Source: Myxococcales bacterium (GTDB lineage: Bacteria; Myxococcota; Polyangia; Polyangiales; Polyangiaceae). From it: a stretch of DNA of 8,081 nt. The first letter of the stretch is position 1; every line of letters begins with the position of its first letter. The stretch covers positions 1 to 8,081 of the forward strand of contig JAGQIY010001001.1 of NCBI GenBank assembly GCA_020430865.1, given 5' to 3'. Below are positions 1-5,745 of the stretch, piece by piece. The notes under the pieces were generated by a model. That model ran no database searches. It was given only the letters and a program-made list of their open reading frames with translations, and was not told the origin of the DNA. The position numbers were made by a program, and so were the translations under genes.

Positions 1-87
1 CGTCAGTCCTGCTGGCGGGGCTTTCGTGCGTTTGGCCCCAGTATTCGCGGGCCTTTGCACCTCCCCCGCCGCCGCGACCGCCCGACG

Positions 88-154
88 CTCAGAGCAGGCT
101 CAGATCACCCGGCCGCCCGTCTGGGCCACCCGAGGCCCGAGAACCTGCTCTGAG
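88..154. repeat. 11-bp perfect inverted repeat with nested smaller hairpin
   Basis: CTCAGAGCAGG at 88-98 is perfectly inverted as CCTGCTCTGAG at 144-154. The 45-base interior contains a further GGGCC-ACCCGA-GGCCC stem near 123-138. As RNA this would form a long branched or stacked hairpin, on either strand. It may be a terminator-like element, a small-RNA structure or a protein-binding dyad; the sequence does not decide. Confidence 0.5.
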
Positions 155-180
155 ACCGCCGAGAGCGCCCCTCAGAGCTC

Positions 181-220
181 GGAGTCTGGGTTTACAGCTT
201 TCGGATCTGGGGTTTACAGC
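181..220. repeat. Two imperfect 18-bp direct repeats ending in GTTTACAGC
   Basis: GGAGTCTGGGTTTACAGC (181-198) recurs as GGATCTGGGGTTTACAGC (203-220), differing by one deleted and one inserted base, with a 22-base period. Only two copies are present, so it is not a CRISPR array. It is the least GC-rich part of this end of the window and could be a paired protein-binding site. Confidence 0.5.
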
Positions 221-247
221 CCGCGGCCCGGGTTGCCAGAGCCGCGG
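221..247 (-). terminator. Possible transcript-end hairpin after the DUF2325-like gene
   Basis: Four bases after the stop codon the minus strand reads CCGCGG, a 15-base loop, then CCGCGG again (242-247 and 221-226). The six G/C pairs could form a stem at the end of the viperin operon transcript. No U-run follows, and CCGCGG is itself palindromic and common in such DNA, so this is a weak terminator call. Confidence 0.28.
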
Positions 248-251
248 AGTC

Positions 252-512
252 TCACCGCATCACCACGACGTCGACGCCCAGCCTCTTGCACAGGCGCCGC
301 AGCTTCCGCGTGGTCGAGTGGCTGTTCCATCGGGTGAGGACGATGAGCGTGCCGAAGGAGCCCGCCCGGAGCGCGGCCTCGAGGCGACGAGCGTCTCCGT
401 TGCCGCCATCGCGCGGGCTCTTGAAGACGACCACCTCAGGTGCCTCGACCAGCCCCGGACGGAGGCGGCCGTCGCCGCCGATGACGGCGACTCGGTGCGC
501 AGCGACTACCAT
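252..512 (-). CDS. Small DUF2325-like protein overlapping the viperin gene
   Basis: This 86-residue protein begins at the ATG at 512, inside the last codons of the viperin gene (7-base overlap), behind a very strong GGGGGGAGG ribosome site about 6 bases upstream. It resembles DUF2325, a compact Rossmann-like domain: an N-terminal strand with glycine turn (VAVIGGDGRL, 8-17), a central strand FGTLIVLT (53-60), the characteristic NSH (63-65) followed by a basic helix TTRKLRRLCKRLG, and a last strand VDVVVMR. DUF2325 has no established biochemical activity that I know of. Co-translation with viperin suggests they work together, for example in binding the nucleotide product, protecting the host or targeting viperin (inference). 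The ATG fits the domain edge exactly, so upstream starts in the same frame are not credible. The family call is from remembered pattern and is moderately sure; the gene itself is well supported by overlap and ribosome site. Confidence 0.82.
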   Translation of the reverse strand: MVVAAHRVAVIGGDGRLRPGLVEAPEVVVFKSPRDGGNGDARRLEAALRAGSFGTLIVLTRWNSHSTTRKLRRLCKRLGVDVVVMR

Positions 513-1345
513 GCGTACCTCCCCCCGCGCGCCTCGAACTTGGCCTCGTCGAAGCGGACCGCCGCGAGCGCCGCGCGCACGCCGACGTCCAGGATGGGCG
601 GGCTGGTGCGGTGGACGCCGCCGGTGTTGCCGAAGAAGCAGCCGAGCGGGTCGACCATGACGTAGGAGTCCGTCATGGCGTCGTTGTCCTCGGCGATCGC
701 CGCGTACCCCTCGGCTTCGAGGTGTGCGTGGCGCAGGACGAAGGCCCGGAACTGCTCGGGGGTGATGAGGAGCGGCTCGACCCGCCCGTCGTTCTGACCG
801 ACGACGCGCAGGACCTGGAAGACCTTCCACCGCTCCGACGCGATGCGCCGGACGAGGCCGCTCATGTCCTCGTGCCAGTTCAGCGCCGTGACGACCGTGT
901 TGAGCTTCACGCGTACGCCGCGCTCGCGGCACCGATCGGCGAGGTCCACCGACCGCTGGACGTGGCCTCCCCGCCCGCGGCCGAGAGCCGCCTGCGTCTC
1001 CTCGCAGCCCGAGTCCACGGAGAGAGCCGCCCAGTCGAGGGCGTCGCCGTGGTTGTCGATGAGGTCGGCGAGCCGAGAGCCGTTCGTGACCACGCCGGTG
1101 ACGAAGCCGACCTTCTTGGCGTGCTCGACGATCTCGCCGATGTCGGGGTGCAGGGTCGGCTCGCCACCGGCGAAGGTGATCTTCTGGCCGCCAGCCGCGC
1201 GGAGCTGATCGATCACGCGGCGGGCGTCCGCCGTGGTCAGCTGACCGCGGACGTCGCGGAACGTCGCGAAGCAGAAGTCGCACCGCGCATCGCACGGCTT
1301 GAAGAGGTGGAAGTTGATGGAGATGGGGGTTGCTGTCGTGGGCAT
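506..1345 (-). CDS. Prokaryotic viperin (radical SAM ddhNTP synthase)
   Basis: The 279-residue product is viperin-like along its whole length. The radical SAM cluster motif is C18-DAR-C22-DF-C25-F, followed by GGEP (60-63) for SAM binding. Viperin landmarks follow: KLNT (147-150), EDM (159-161), RWKVFQVL (172-179), DSY (226-228), ILDVGV (251-256) and the C-terminal RGGRYAW. K147/N149, R172/K174 and Y228 match positions I recall as nucleotide-contacting in mouse viperin (Lys220, Asn222, Arg245, Lys247, Tyr302). Viperins convert CTP, and in bacteria also GTP or UTP, to 3'-deoxy-3',4'-didehydro nucleotides that terminate viral RNA chains; which base is used here cannot be read from sequence. The start at 1345 is chosen because GGAGGAG lies three bases upstream; an ATG 16 codons earlier lacks a ribosome site and overlaps the promoter candidate. 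The eukaryotic membrane helix is absent, as usual in bacteria. No nucleotide kinase gene is adjacent. Confidence 0.95.
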   Translation of the reverse strand: MPTTATPISINFHLFKPCDARCDFCFATFRDVRGQLTTADARRVIDQLRAAGGQKITFAGGEPTLHPDIGEIVEHAKKVGFVTGVVTNGSRLADLIDNHGDALDWAALSVDSGCEETQAALGRGRGGHVQRSVDLADRCRERGVRVKLNTVVTALNWHEDMSGLVRRIASERWKVFQVLRVVGQNDGRVEPLLITPEQFRAFVLRHAHLEAEGYAAIAEDNDAMTDSYVMVDPLGCFFGNTGGVHRTSPPILDVGVRAALAAVRFDEAKFEARGGRYAW

Positions 1346-1384
1346 CGGCTCCTCCGTCAGGGGTGGATGTCGAACCCAATGCAG

Positions 1385-1400
1385 CGCACCCATCGTGCCG
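1385..1400 (-). promoter_or_regulatory. Candidate sigma-54 (-24/-12) promoter for the viperin gene
   Basis: The minus strand reads CGGCACGATGGGTGCG. Against consensus TGGCACRNNNNTTGCW it keeps the full GGCACG -24 element, the TGC of the -12 element and the exact 10-base spacing between GG and GC; three positions differ (the leading T, the first T of TTGC, and the final W). Transcription would begin near 1374, leaving a leader of about 29 bases that includes the strong GGAGGAG ribosome site of the viperin gene at 1345. It lies directly downstream of a sigma-54 activator gene, which makes the match more credible than sequence alone. Confidence 0.66.
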
Positions 1401-1414
1401 ACCTGGCGGCACGC

Positions 1415-1429
1415 GCAACTGCCTGTCCC
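1415..1429 (-). promoter_or_regulatory. Weaker alternative sigma-54 promoter candidate
   Basis: The minus strand has GG and a perfect TTGC with the correct 10-base spacing (GGGACAGGCAGTTGC), but the CAC of the -24 element is absent. It lies just upstream of the better candidate at 1385-1400. At most one of the two need be real; this one is listed because its -12 element is the closer match. Confidence 0.25.
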
Positions 1430-1463
1430 TATTGAGTCTTGATGGTGGCGTGTAGGCGTCGTC

Positions 1464-1487
1464 CGGCGAGATATCGCCGAGTTCGGC
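1464..1487. promoter_or_regulatory. Overlapping dyads: candidate activator-binding site (UAS) upstream of viperin
   Basis: Two perfect dyads lie back to back: CGGCGA-GATA-TCGCCG (1464-1479) and GCCGA-GT-TCGGC (1476-1487), the second touching the regulator's stop codon. The first is centred about 97 bp upstream of the predicted start site (~1374), which is within the usual range for sigma-54 activator sites. Binding by the Fis-type HTH of the adjacent regulator is inference. On the minus strand the same bases could form small RNA stem-loops after the regulator gene, but there is no following U-run, so a standard intrinsic terminator is unlikely. Confidence 0.42.
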
Positions 1488-3061
1488 TATCCGTCGCCGC
1501 CTGCCTTGCCGAGCTTGTGCTCGAAGGTCTTGCGCGGGAGGCCCAGGAGCCTGGCGGCCTCGGACTTGTTGCCCGACGCCTTGCGCATGGCGGCCTGCAG
1601 CCACGCGGTCTCGTACGCCTCCATCTGGGCGCGCAGGTCGTCCAGAGGCAGCTCCCCGGCCAGGTCGGTCGAGGACGGGATGGCGTGCCGATCGGACTCG
1701 GGCACGCCGAGGCCTGACACCGCGGCGTCGATGACCTGGTCCTCATCGCGGTCGGCGTGTAGGGCTGCGAGGAGGTGGTAGGCGGCACGCTGAAGGTCGC
1801 GGAAGTTCCCTGGTAGCGGGTGCCGGCTGATCTCGGCGAGCAGACGCGGGTGGTCGCAGAACTTCTCCCACTGATCCGGCTTGATCCCGCCCGTCGCAGT
1901 CGACGCCACGAGCACCGCCCTCCAGGCGTCCGGCAAGTCCTCGGTGCACTGACGCAGCGGCGGTACGGACAGGACAAAGACGGCGATGCGATCGTAGAAG
2001 TCGCGGTCGAGCAGGCCGCCGCGGAGGTCGGCGATCGGGCGGTTCGTCGCGCAGACGAGGCGGAAACGAGACTGCCGGACCTTCTCGTCACCGAGCCGCT
2101 GGAATCCTCTCCCCTCGACCGCTGCCATCAGCAACCGCTGCGTGTCGCTATCGATGTCGGCGATCTCATCCAGGAAGAGCGTCTCGCCGTCCGCCTGCTC
2201 CAGGAGACCCTGGCGGTCGCGCGTCGCGCCGGTGAAGGCGCCGCGGACGTGCCCGAACAGCTCCGACCGAGCGAGCTGCGGGTTGACGCGAAACTGGCCG
2301 CACACCACGGCAGGCCAGCCCCCTTTCTGGGCCTTCTGGTAGGGGCTCATCGAACGCAGGAGATTCGCCAGCGTTGTCTTCCCCGTCCCGCGTTCGCCGA
2401 CCAGGAGAACAGGCACACGTAGCGGCGCCCATTCCTGGAGCTTCGCGAGCGCCTCACGCAGCGCGGGGCTCTTGACCCTGGCGGGGTCCCACATGTGCCC
2501 GCTGTCGTCGTCCCCCACCTTCCGCGGGCGCGACGCACGGTAGCGCCGGAGCCAGGTATCGAGGTCGAACTTCAGGAACTTCACTGGTGGGTGGCCGGCG
2601 GCCTGCCCGCGCTTGTCCGCCGTTTGCAGGAGCTCGATCGGGCCCGGGACGAAGCCCGTCGTGCCGAGTACGAGCCAGACCGCATGCATCGAGGGCGTGC
2701 CAGGCGAGAGGTGGATAGCGATCAGCGCGTCGGGGTTCTCGGCGCGGGCCTTGGTGAGCACCTCTTCAGCGAACGGCCGAATCGCAGCATGGTCAGTCGG
2801 CGACGCGTCCGTCTGCCACGCGACCTTGATGATCTCCGGGCACATCGGCGCCAGCTCGGCTCGCAGGGATTTCACCGTCTCGCGAAGTGCCTCGCGCTCG
2901 AGGTCCCCATCGGGCGACGGAGCGTCTCGCCAGCATAGGTACAGGCGGCCGACCCGACCGCGAAGCGGGCTCTTGGGGCTCGCGATCGCGGTGAGCAGCG
3001 GGGCAGCCTGGTGGCCGACGCTCACCCAGCTCACCAACACGGCAGTCGCGGTATCCGTCAT
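1487..3061 (-). CDS. RtcR-like sigma-54-dependent activator with CARF-like sensor domain
   Basis: This 524-residue protein has RtcR architecture and close to its usual length. Residues ~1-170 are Rossmann-like and CARF-like: an opening hydrophobic strand (AVLVSWVSVG) and the signature-like ALIAIHLSPGTPSMHAVWL at 112-130. The AAA+ domain (~195-430) shows Walker A GERGTGKT (222-229), the sigma-54 contact loop GAFTGA (274-279), Walker B LFLDEI (295-300), sensor I CATN (337-340) and sensor II LPGNFRDLQR (416-425). A Fis-type HTH occupies ~481-518 (NKSEAARLLGLPRKTFEHKL). The GAFTGA loop means it should remodel sigma-54 RNA polymerase. E. coli RtcR responds to RNA-end signals through its CARF domain and turns on RtcBA; here no rtcBA is present and viperin lies immediately downstream. 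The ATG at 3061 forms an ATGA overlap with the PLD stop. No clear Shine-Dalgarno precedes it, so translation is probably coupled. The arginine-finger region reads LLDRDFYDRI rather than the common FRxDLYYRL. Confidence 0.93.
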   Translation of the reverse strand: MTDTATAVLVSWVSVGHQAAPLLTAIASPKSPLRGRVGRLYLCWRDAPSPDGDLEREALRETVKSLRAELAPMCPEIIKVAWQTDASPTDHAAIRPFAEEVLTKARAENPDALIAIHLSPGTPSMHAVWLVLGTTGFVPGPIELLQTADKRGQAAGHPPVKFLKFDLDTWLRRYRASRPRKVGDDDSGHMWDPARVKSPALREALAKLQEWAPLRVPVLLVGERGTGKTTLANLLRSMSPYQKAQKGGWPAVVCGQFRVNPQLARSELFGHVRGAFTGATRDRQGLLEQADGETLFLDEIADIDSDTQRLLMAAVEGRGFQRLGDEKVRQSRFRLVCATNRPIADLRGGLLDRDFYDRIAVFVLSVPPLRQCTEDLPDAWRAVLVASTATGGIKPDQWEKFCDHPRLLAEISRHPLPGNFRDLQRAAYHLLAALHADRDEDQVIDAAVSGLGVPESDRHAIPSSTDLAGELPLDDLRAQMEAYETAWLQAAMRKASGNKSEAARLLGLPRKTFEHKLGKAGGDG

Positions 3062-4575
3062 GGCAGCACCACCACGGCGTCCAGCTCCTTCGCGAGTTGT
3101 CGGGCGGCGGCGAGCTTGTCGGGGGACGCGAGCAGAACCAGCTTGCGACCATCGTGCGAGTAGACCGGCGGATCGTAGGGCTCCTTGACCTGGACCTCCT
3201 TCTCCTTGCCGTCCTTCCCGCGCTTGGTCCGCGTGACATCTCGCCGCAGCTCGGTGGCCTTCTTCGGCAGCCGGGGCGGCACCACCTCCCACTCGTAGCG
3301 GATCCGCTGGTAGAACCGCTCCTTCTCACGGGGCGGCACCAACGCGGGCTCGCCCGCGCCGTCGAGATCCAGAGCGGAAGGGGCGACGACCTCGGCGACG
3401 CCCACGACGTGCTCCTCCTCCACCGTGCGCCGCCCAGTCCGGAGCCCCTCGCCAGCGAGGCAAACCTCGCCGAGGTGCTGGCTGCGCTCGAGGGCGGGCT
3501 CGAAGCGCCAAGGGAACCGCTGCTCCCAGTCGCTCAGCGCCCACGCCAGAGCTTCGGAGGCTTCGGCGTCCAGGCGGACCCCCACCTCGAAGCCGTCGTC
3601 GAGCCCGTGAGCCTGGAGGTTGGCCGTCATGACCAAGGCCTGGCCGTCCGCGACGATGGCTTTCGCGTGGAGCTTGTCGTGGGCCAGAACGGTAGCTCCG
3701 GCCGCCACCAGCCGTTGGACCGCCTCCGAGACGGCGGGGCGCGGCCGCGTCAGGACCGTGACCCGGACGCCGGCCTTCACGCGGGCTTCGAGCGCAAGGA
3801 CGGCGTCGTGGTCGGCATCCAGTCCGTAGCTCGCGACCAACAGCTGGCGTCGGGCCGAGCGGATGAGCTCGAGTGCCGCGTTCCGAAGGCTCGCCTCACC
3901 GCGTGCAGTCGCCACCACGCGGCGAGCCTGCGGGCGTCGCGGCTCACCCGGCGGCGCACCGACCTTGGCGAGCCGCCCTTTCCCCGCGAGCTCTCGCTCG
4001 GCTTCCGTCCAGAACACCCAGGAGAACCATGCCGCGAGGTCCTCCGCGTCGTTCGGCGAGAGCTTGACGCCCAGCTCCACCGACTCTTGGAGCGCCTTGT
4101 TGAAGTTGGCAGTGCAGATCCACCCAGCCGGCCTCGACGCAGGGTCGGTCACGAGCAGCTTGGCATGGAAGTGCTCGGCAGAGCGCAGGAGGACATGGCC
4201 TGCGAGACGGTCGAGGAGCTGCTTGTGCTCTTCGACCATCCGAGCCTCGAAGCCGTCGTCCTCGCGCACCACGGTGGCCAGGCGCGTCTCCGACGCGGTG
4301 AGCACGTAGACGCGAACTCCGCGTTGGGCGGCCCGGATCATGGCGTTGGCCAGGATCTCGTCCGAGAGCAGAAACGACGCCACCAGGACGACCTCGGACG
4401 CTGCATCGATGGATCCGGCGAGCGCTCGTCGGAGCGTTTCGTCGGGGCCCACGCGGATGATGGACTCCCCGACCTGCTCCGTCCGGTCGGGCTCCGTGGG
4501 GCGGGTCCGAACCCAGACCGGAGGCAGGGGCTCGTCGACGGCGACTACGCGGGAGAGACGAATTGGGTCGATCAT
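3058..4575 (-). CDS. Phospholipase D-like protein with two HxK(x4)D motifs, probable nuclease
   Basis: The 505-residue product has two PLD catalytic half-sites: H137-A-K139-(x4)-D144 followed by TANFN (N157), and H303-A-K305-(x4)-D310 followed by TANL (N319). Each is followed by an ELGV/EVGV strand, as in intact PLD domains. The first domain spans ~36-195, the second ~225-355. Two HKD motifs in one chain normally fold into one active site using a covalent phosphohistidine; in defence loci such proteins are usually nucleases (for example DrmC of DISARM or the PLD part of Mokosh type II). No signal peptide is visible, so it is probably cytoplasmic. The C-terminal ~145 residues are outside the PLD fold and include a Lys/Arg-rich stretch (438-465) and a final DKLAAARQLAKELDAVVVLP segment of unknown role. 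The ATG at 4575 lies three bases after the upstream stop, with GGAG 8 bases ahead. The stop overlaps the regulator start as ATGA. Confidence 0.92.
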   Translation of the reverse strand: MIDPIRLSRVVAVDEPLPPVWVRTRPTEPDRTEQVGESIIRVGPDETLRRALAGSIDAASEVVLVASFLLSDEILANAMIRAAQRGVRVYVLTASETRLATVVREDDGFEARMVEEHKQLLDRLAGHVLLRSAEHFHAKLLVTDPASRPAGWICTANFNKALQESVELGVKLSPNDAEDLAAWFSWVFWTEAERELAGKGRLAKVGAPPGEPRRPQARRVVATARGEASLRNAALELIRSARRQLLVASYGLDADHDAVLALEARVKAGVRVTVLTRPRPAVSEAVQRLVAAGATVLAHDKLHAKAIVADGQALVMTANLQAHGLDDGFEVGVRLDAEASEALAWALSDWEQRFPWRFEPALERSQHLGEVCLAGEGLRTGRRTVEEEHVVGVAEVVAPSALDLDGAGEPALVPPREKERFYQRIRYEWEVVPPRLPKKATELRRDVTRTKRGKDGKEKEVQVKEPYDPPVYSHDGRKLVLLASPDKLAAARQLAKELDAVVVLP

Positions 4576-4578
4576 CGT

Positions 4579-5745
4579 TCAGCTCCAAAGTCCAAGGTCG
4601 GCGGGGGCCAGGATGAATCGTGCGGTTCGGTCCTGGGGTGCCGACCGCGCGCGCCGGAGCAGTTCGTTGGCGTCAGGGAGATTCGGCCGATGCAGTGGGA
4701 ACTGCCCTCGGACCGCGTGCCGAGCTCGGTCGATGTCGGACGGCACGACATACGCCGAGATGCCGTCCCAGAGCAGCCACTCGGCCCATTGCTGAGCTGC
4801 AGCGTCGGACTCTGCGACCAGCGGGACACCTTCGAGCCGGGTGGCGTCGAACTGGCCGATCTCGCCAACAGAGACGGCCGGGACCTGCAGGTCAGTCATG
4901 AACGAGCGTCGGACTGCGGCAGGCCATCGCTCCATGTTGGTGGGCAGGACCAGCGCGCCGGCTCGCTGCTGCCAGTCCATCAAGTGCTCCTGTCGGACAC
5001 CTGCGGCGCTCGAGACCAGCGCAAACCAGACGTCGTCGTAGGAGAGGACCTCCAGCCCAGCCGGGATCGGCAGCGCCATGTCCACAGACTCCGCTCTGCC
5101 ACCCTCCTCGGAGGGCAACCGGCCGCGGAGCCAGACTCTCGGCGCTTGTCCCGGTGTCCACTGCAGCGACACGACGAGCTCGCCACTCGGCCCCTCTTCT
5201 CCACGTTCGCCAAGGTCGCGAACCTCGAACCCGCTCCCGTCCGTGACAGATCGGAGGAGGATCCGCTCCATGTCGGTCAGGGCTCGAGGGGGGCGCCGGC
5301 CCGGCTCTGGCCGGTCGCCCCGCCCCCGCTTGTAGAGTCGATCCCGTTCCGCCTTCGCGTGGTCGGCGTCCAGGCGCCGCACATGAACGAGCGGCGACGA
5401 GACCAGGGCGTCCTCGACGAGGTAGAACCGCCACACGCCCTCTTCGGGCACAAGCACCGCACCGTGCTCGAGCATGGTGCGCCCGGAGTCAGAGAGCGTT
5501 GCGGGGCCTCGGTGGCCTTCCCGCTCGAGCAGCCCGAGCGCGAGCGCGCGCTCGAGAACCCGCCACCCGACCTGCTCGGGGAGATTGCCAAGCAGCTCGC
5601 GGGCGATGTCCCGGCCGCCGATGGGGTGGCGCAGGTCGGCGGCGAGCCGAGCGACCGCGAGGAACTCGGGGCGATCGCGACCGACAGCGACGGTGGCCTC
5701 GGTCTTGAAGGTCCGGACACGGATGCTGCGCTGAAGATTGATCAC
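4579..5745 (-). CDS. Uncharacterised 388-aa protein with probable N-terminal winged helix, between helicase and PLD genes
   Basis: I do not recognise this family. The start is a GTG at 5745 whose last two bases lie in the helicase stop (GTGA overlap); a good GGGAGG ribosome site sits about 7 bases upstream, inside the helicase gene. Residues ~28-105 look like a winged-helix fold: helix-rich RDIARELLGNL, then a second helix with RVLERALALGLLERE, then a wing-like TLSDSGRTMLEHG and an aromatic strand VWRFYLVED. A charged Arg-rich linker (~129-155) follows. The rest (~156-388) mixes beta segments (ELVVSLQW, RVWLRGRL, LEVLSYDDVWFALVS) and helices; I see no catalytic motif, signal peptide or membrane span. 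The stop lies three bases before the PLD start. The tight coupling suggests a complex or shared function with helicase and PLD, perhaps as a nucleic-acid-binding adaptor (inference). Existence of the gene is secure; function is unknown. Confidence 0.87.
   Translation of the reverse strand: MINLQRSIRVRTFKTEATVAVGRDRPEFLAVARLAADLRHPIGGRDIARELLGNLPEQVGWRVLERALALGLLEREGHRGPATLSDSGRTMLEHGAVLVPEEGVWRFYLVEDALVSSPLVHVRRLDADHAKAERDRLYKRGRGDRPEPGRRPPRALTDMERILLRSVTDGSGFEVRDLGERGEEGPSGELVVSLQWTPGQAPRVWLRGRLPSEEGGRAESVDMALPIPAGLEVLSYDDVWFALVSSAAGVRQEHLMDWQQRAGALVLPTNMERWPAAVRRSFMTDLQVPAVSVGEIGQFDATRLEGVPLVAESDAAAQQWAEWLLWDGISAYVVPSDIDRARHAVRGQFPLHRPNLPDANELLRRARSAPQDRTARFILAPADLGLWS

Larger units (their letters stand above)
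1..251. other. Gene-free stretch downstream of the operon
   Basis: I see no convincing gene in these 251 bases. Open frames here have compositions typical of antisense reading in GC-rich DNA and lack ribosome sites. The stretch does contain inverted and direct repeats, listed separately, and an imperfect GGGGC/GCCCC stem near 17-43 that could belong to a hairpin at the left edge. A gene ending or starting just outside the window cannot be excluded. Confidence 0.6.

Noticed and set aside
181..220. Possible start of a CRISPR array
   Set aside because: There are only two imperfect copies with a 4-base gap, no spacer-length interval, and no cas genes, despite the CARF-like protein nearby.
26..337. 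A 103-codon plus-strand frame in the left end
   Set aside because: Composition is biased, there is no ribosome site or motif, and its end runs antisense to the DUF2325-like gene.
1346..1393. Sixteen-codon N-terminal extension of viperin from an ATG at 1393
   Set aside because: It lacks a ribosome site, would start within the sigma-54 promoter candidate, and adds residues not seen at the start of bacterial viperins. The ATG at 1345 has GGAGGAG in front.
611..1435. A 274-codon plus-strand open frame opposite viperin
   Set aside because: It is antisense to a clear viperin gene and has no recognisable motif; a codon-bias shadow.
513..1604. Upstream extension of the DUF2325-like frame, giving a 450-residue protein
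   Set aside because: The upstream part overlaps viperin in another frame and is Arg-rich noise. The ATG at 512 has a strong ribosome site and begins exactly at the domain edge.
3062..3292. Seventy-seven-codon N-terminal extension of the regulator
   Set aside because: It overlaps the PLD gene in another frame and has low-complexity Arg/Gly/Ala composition. The ATG at 3061 begins at the CARF-like strand and forms the ATGA overlap.
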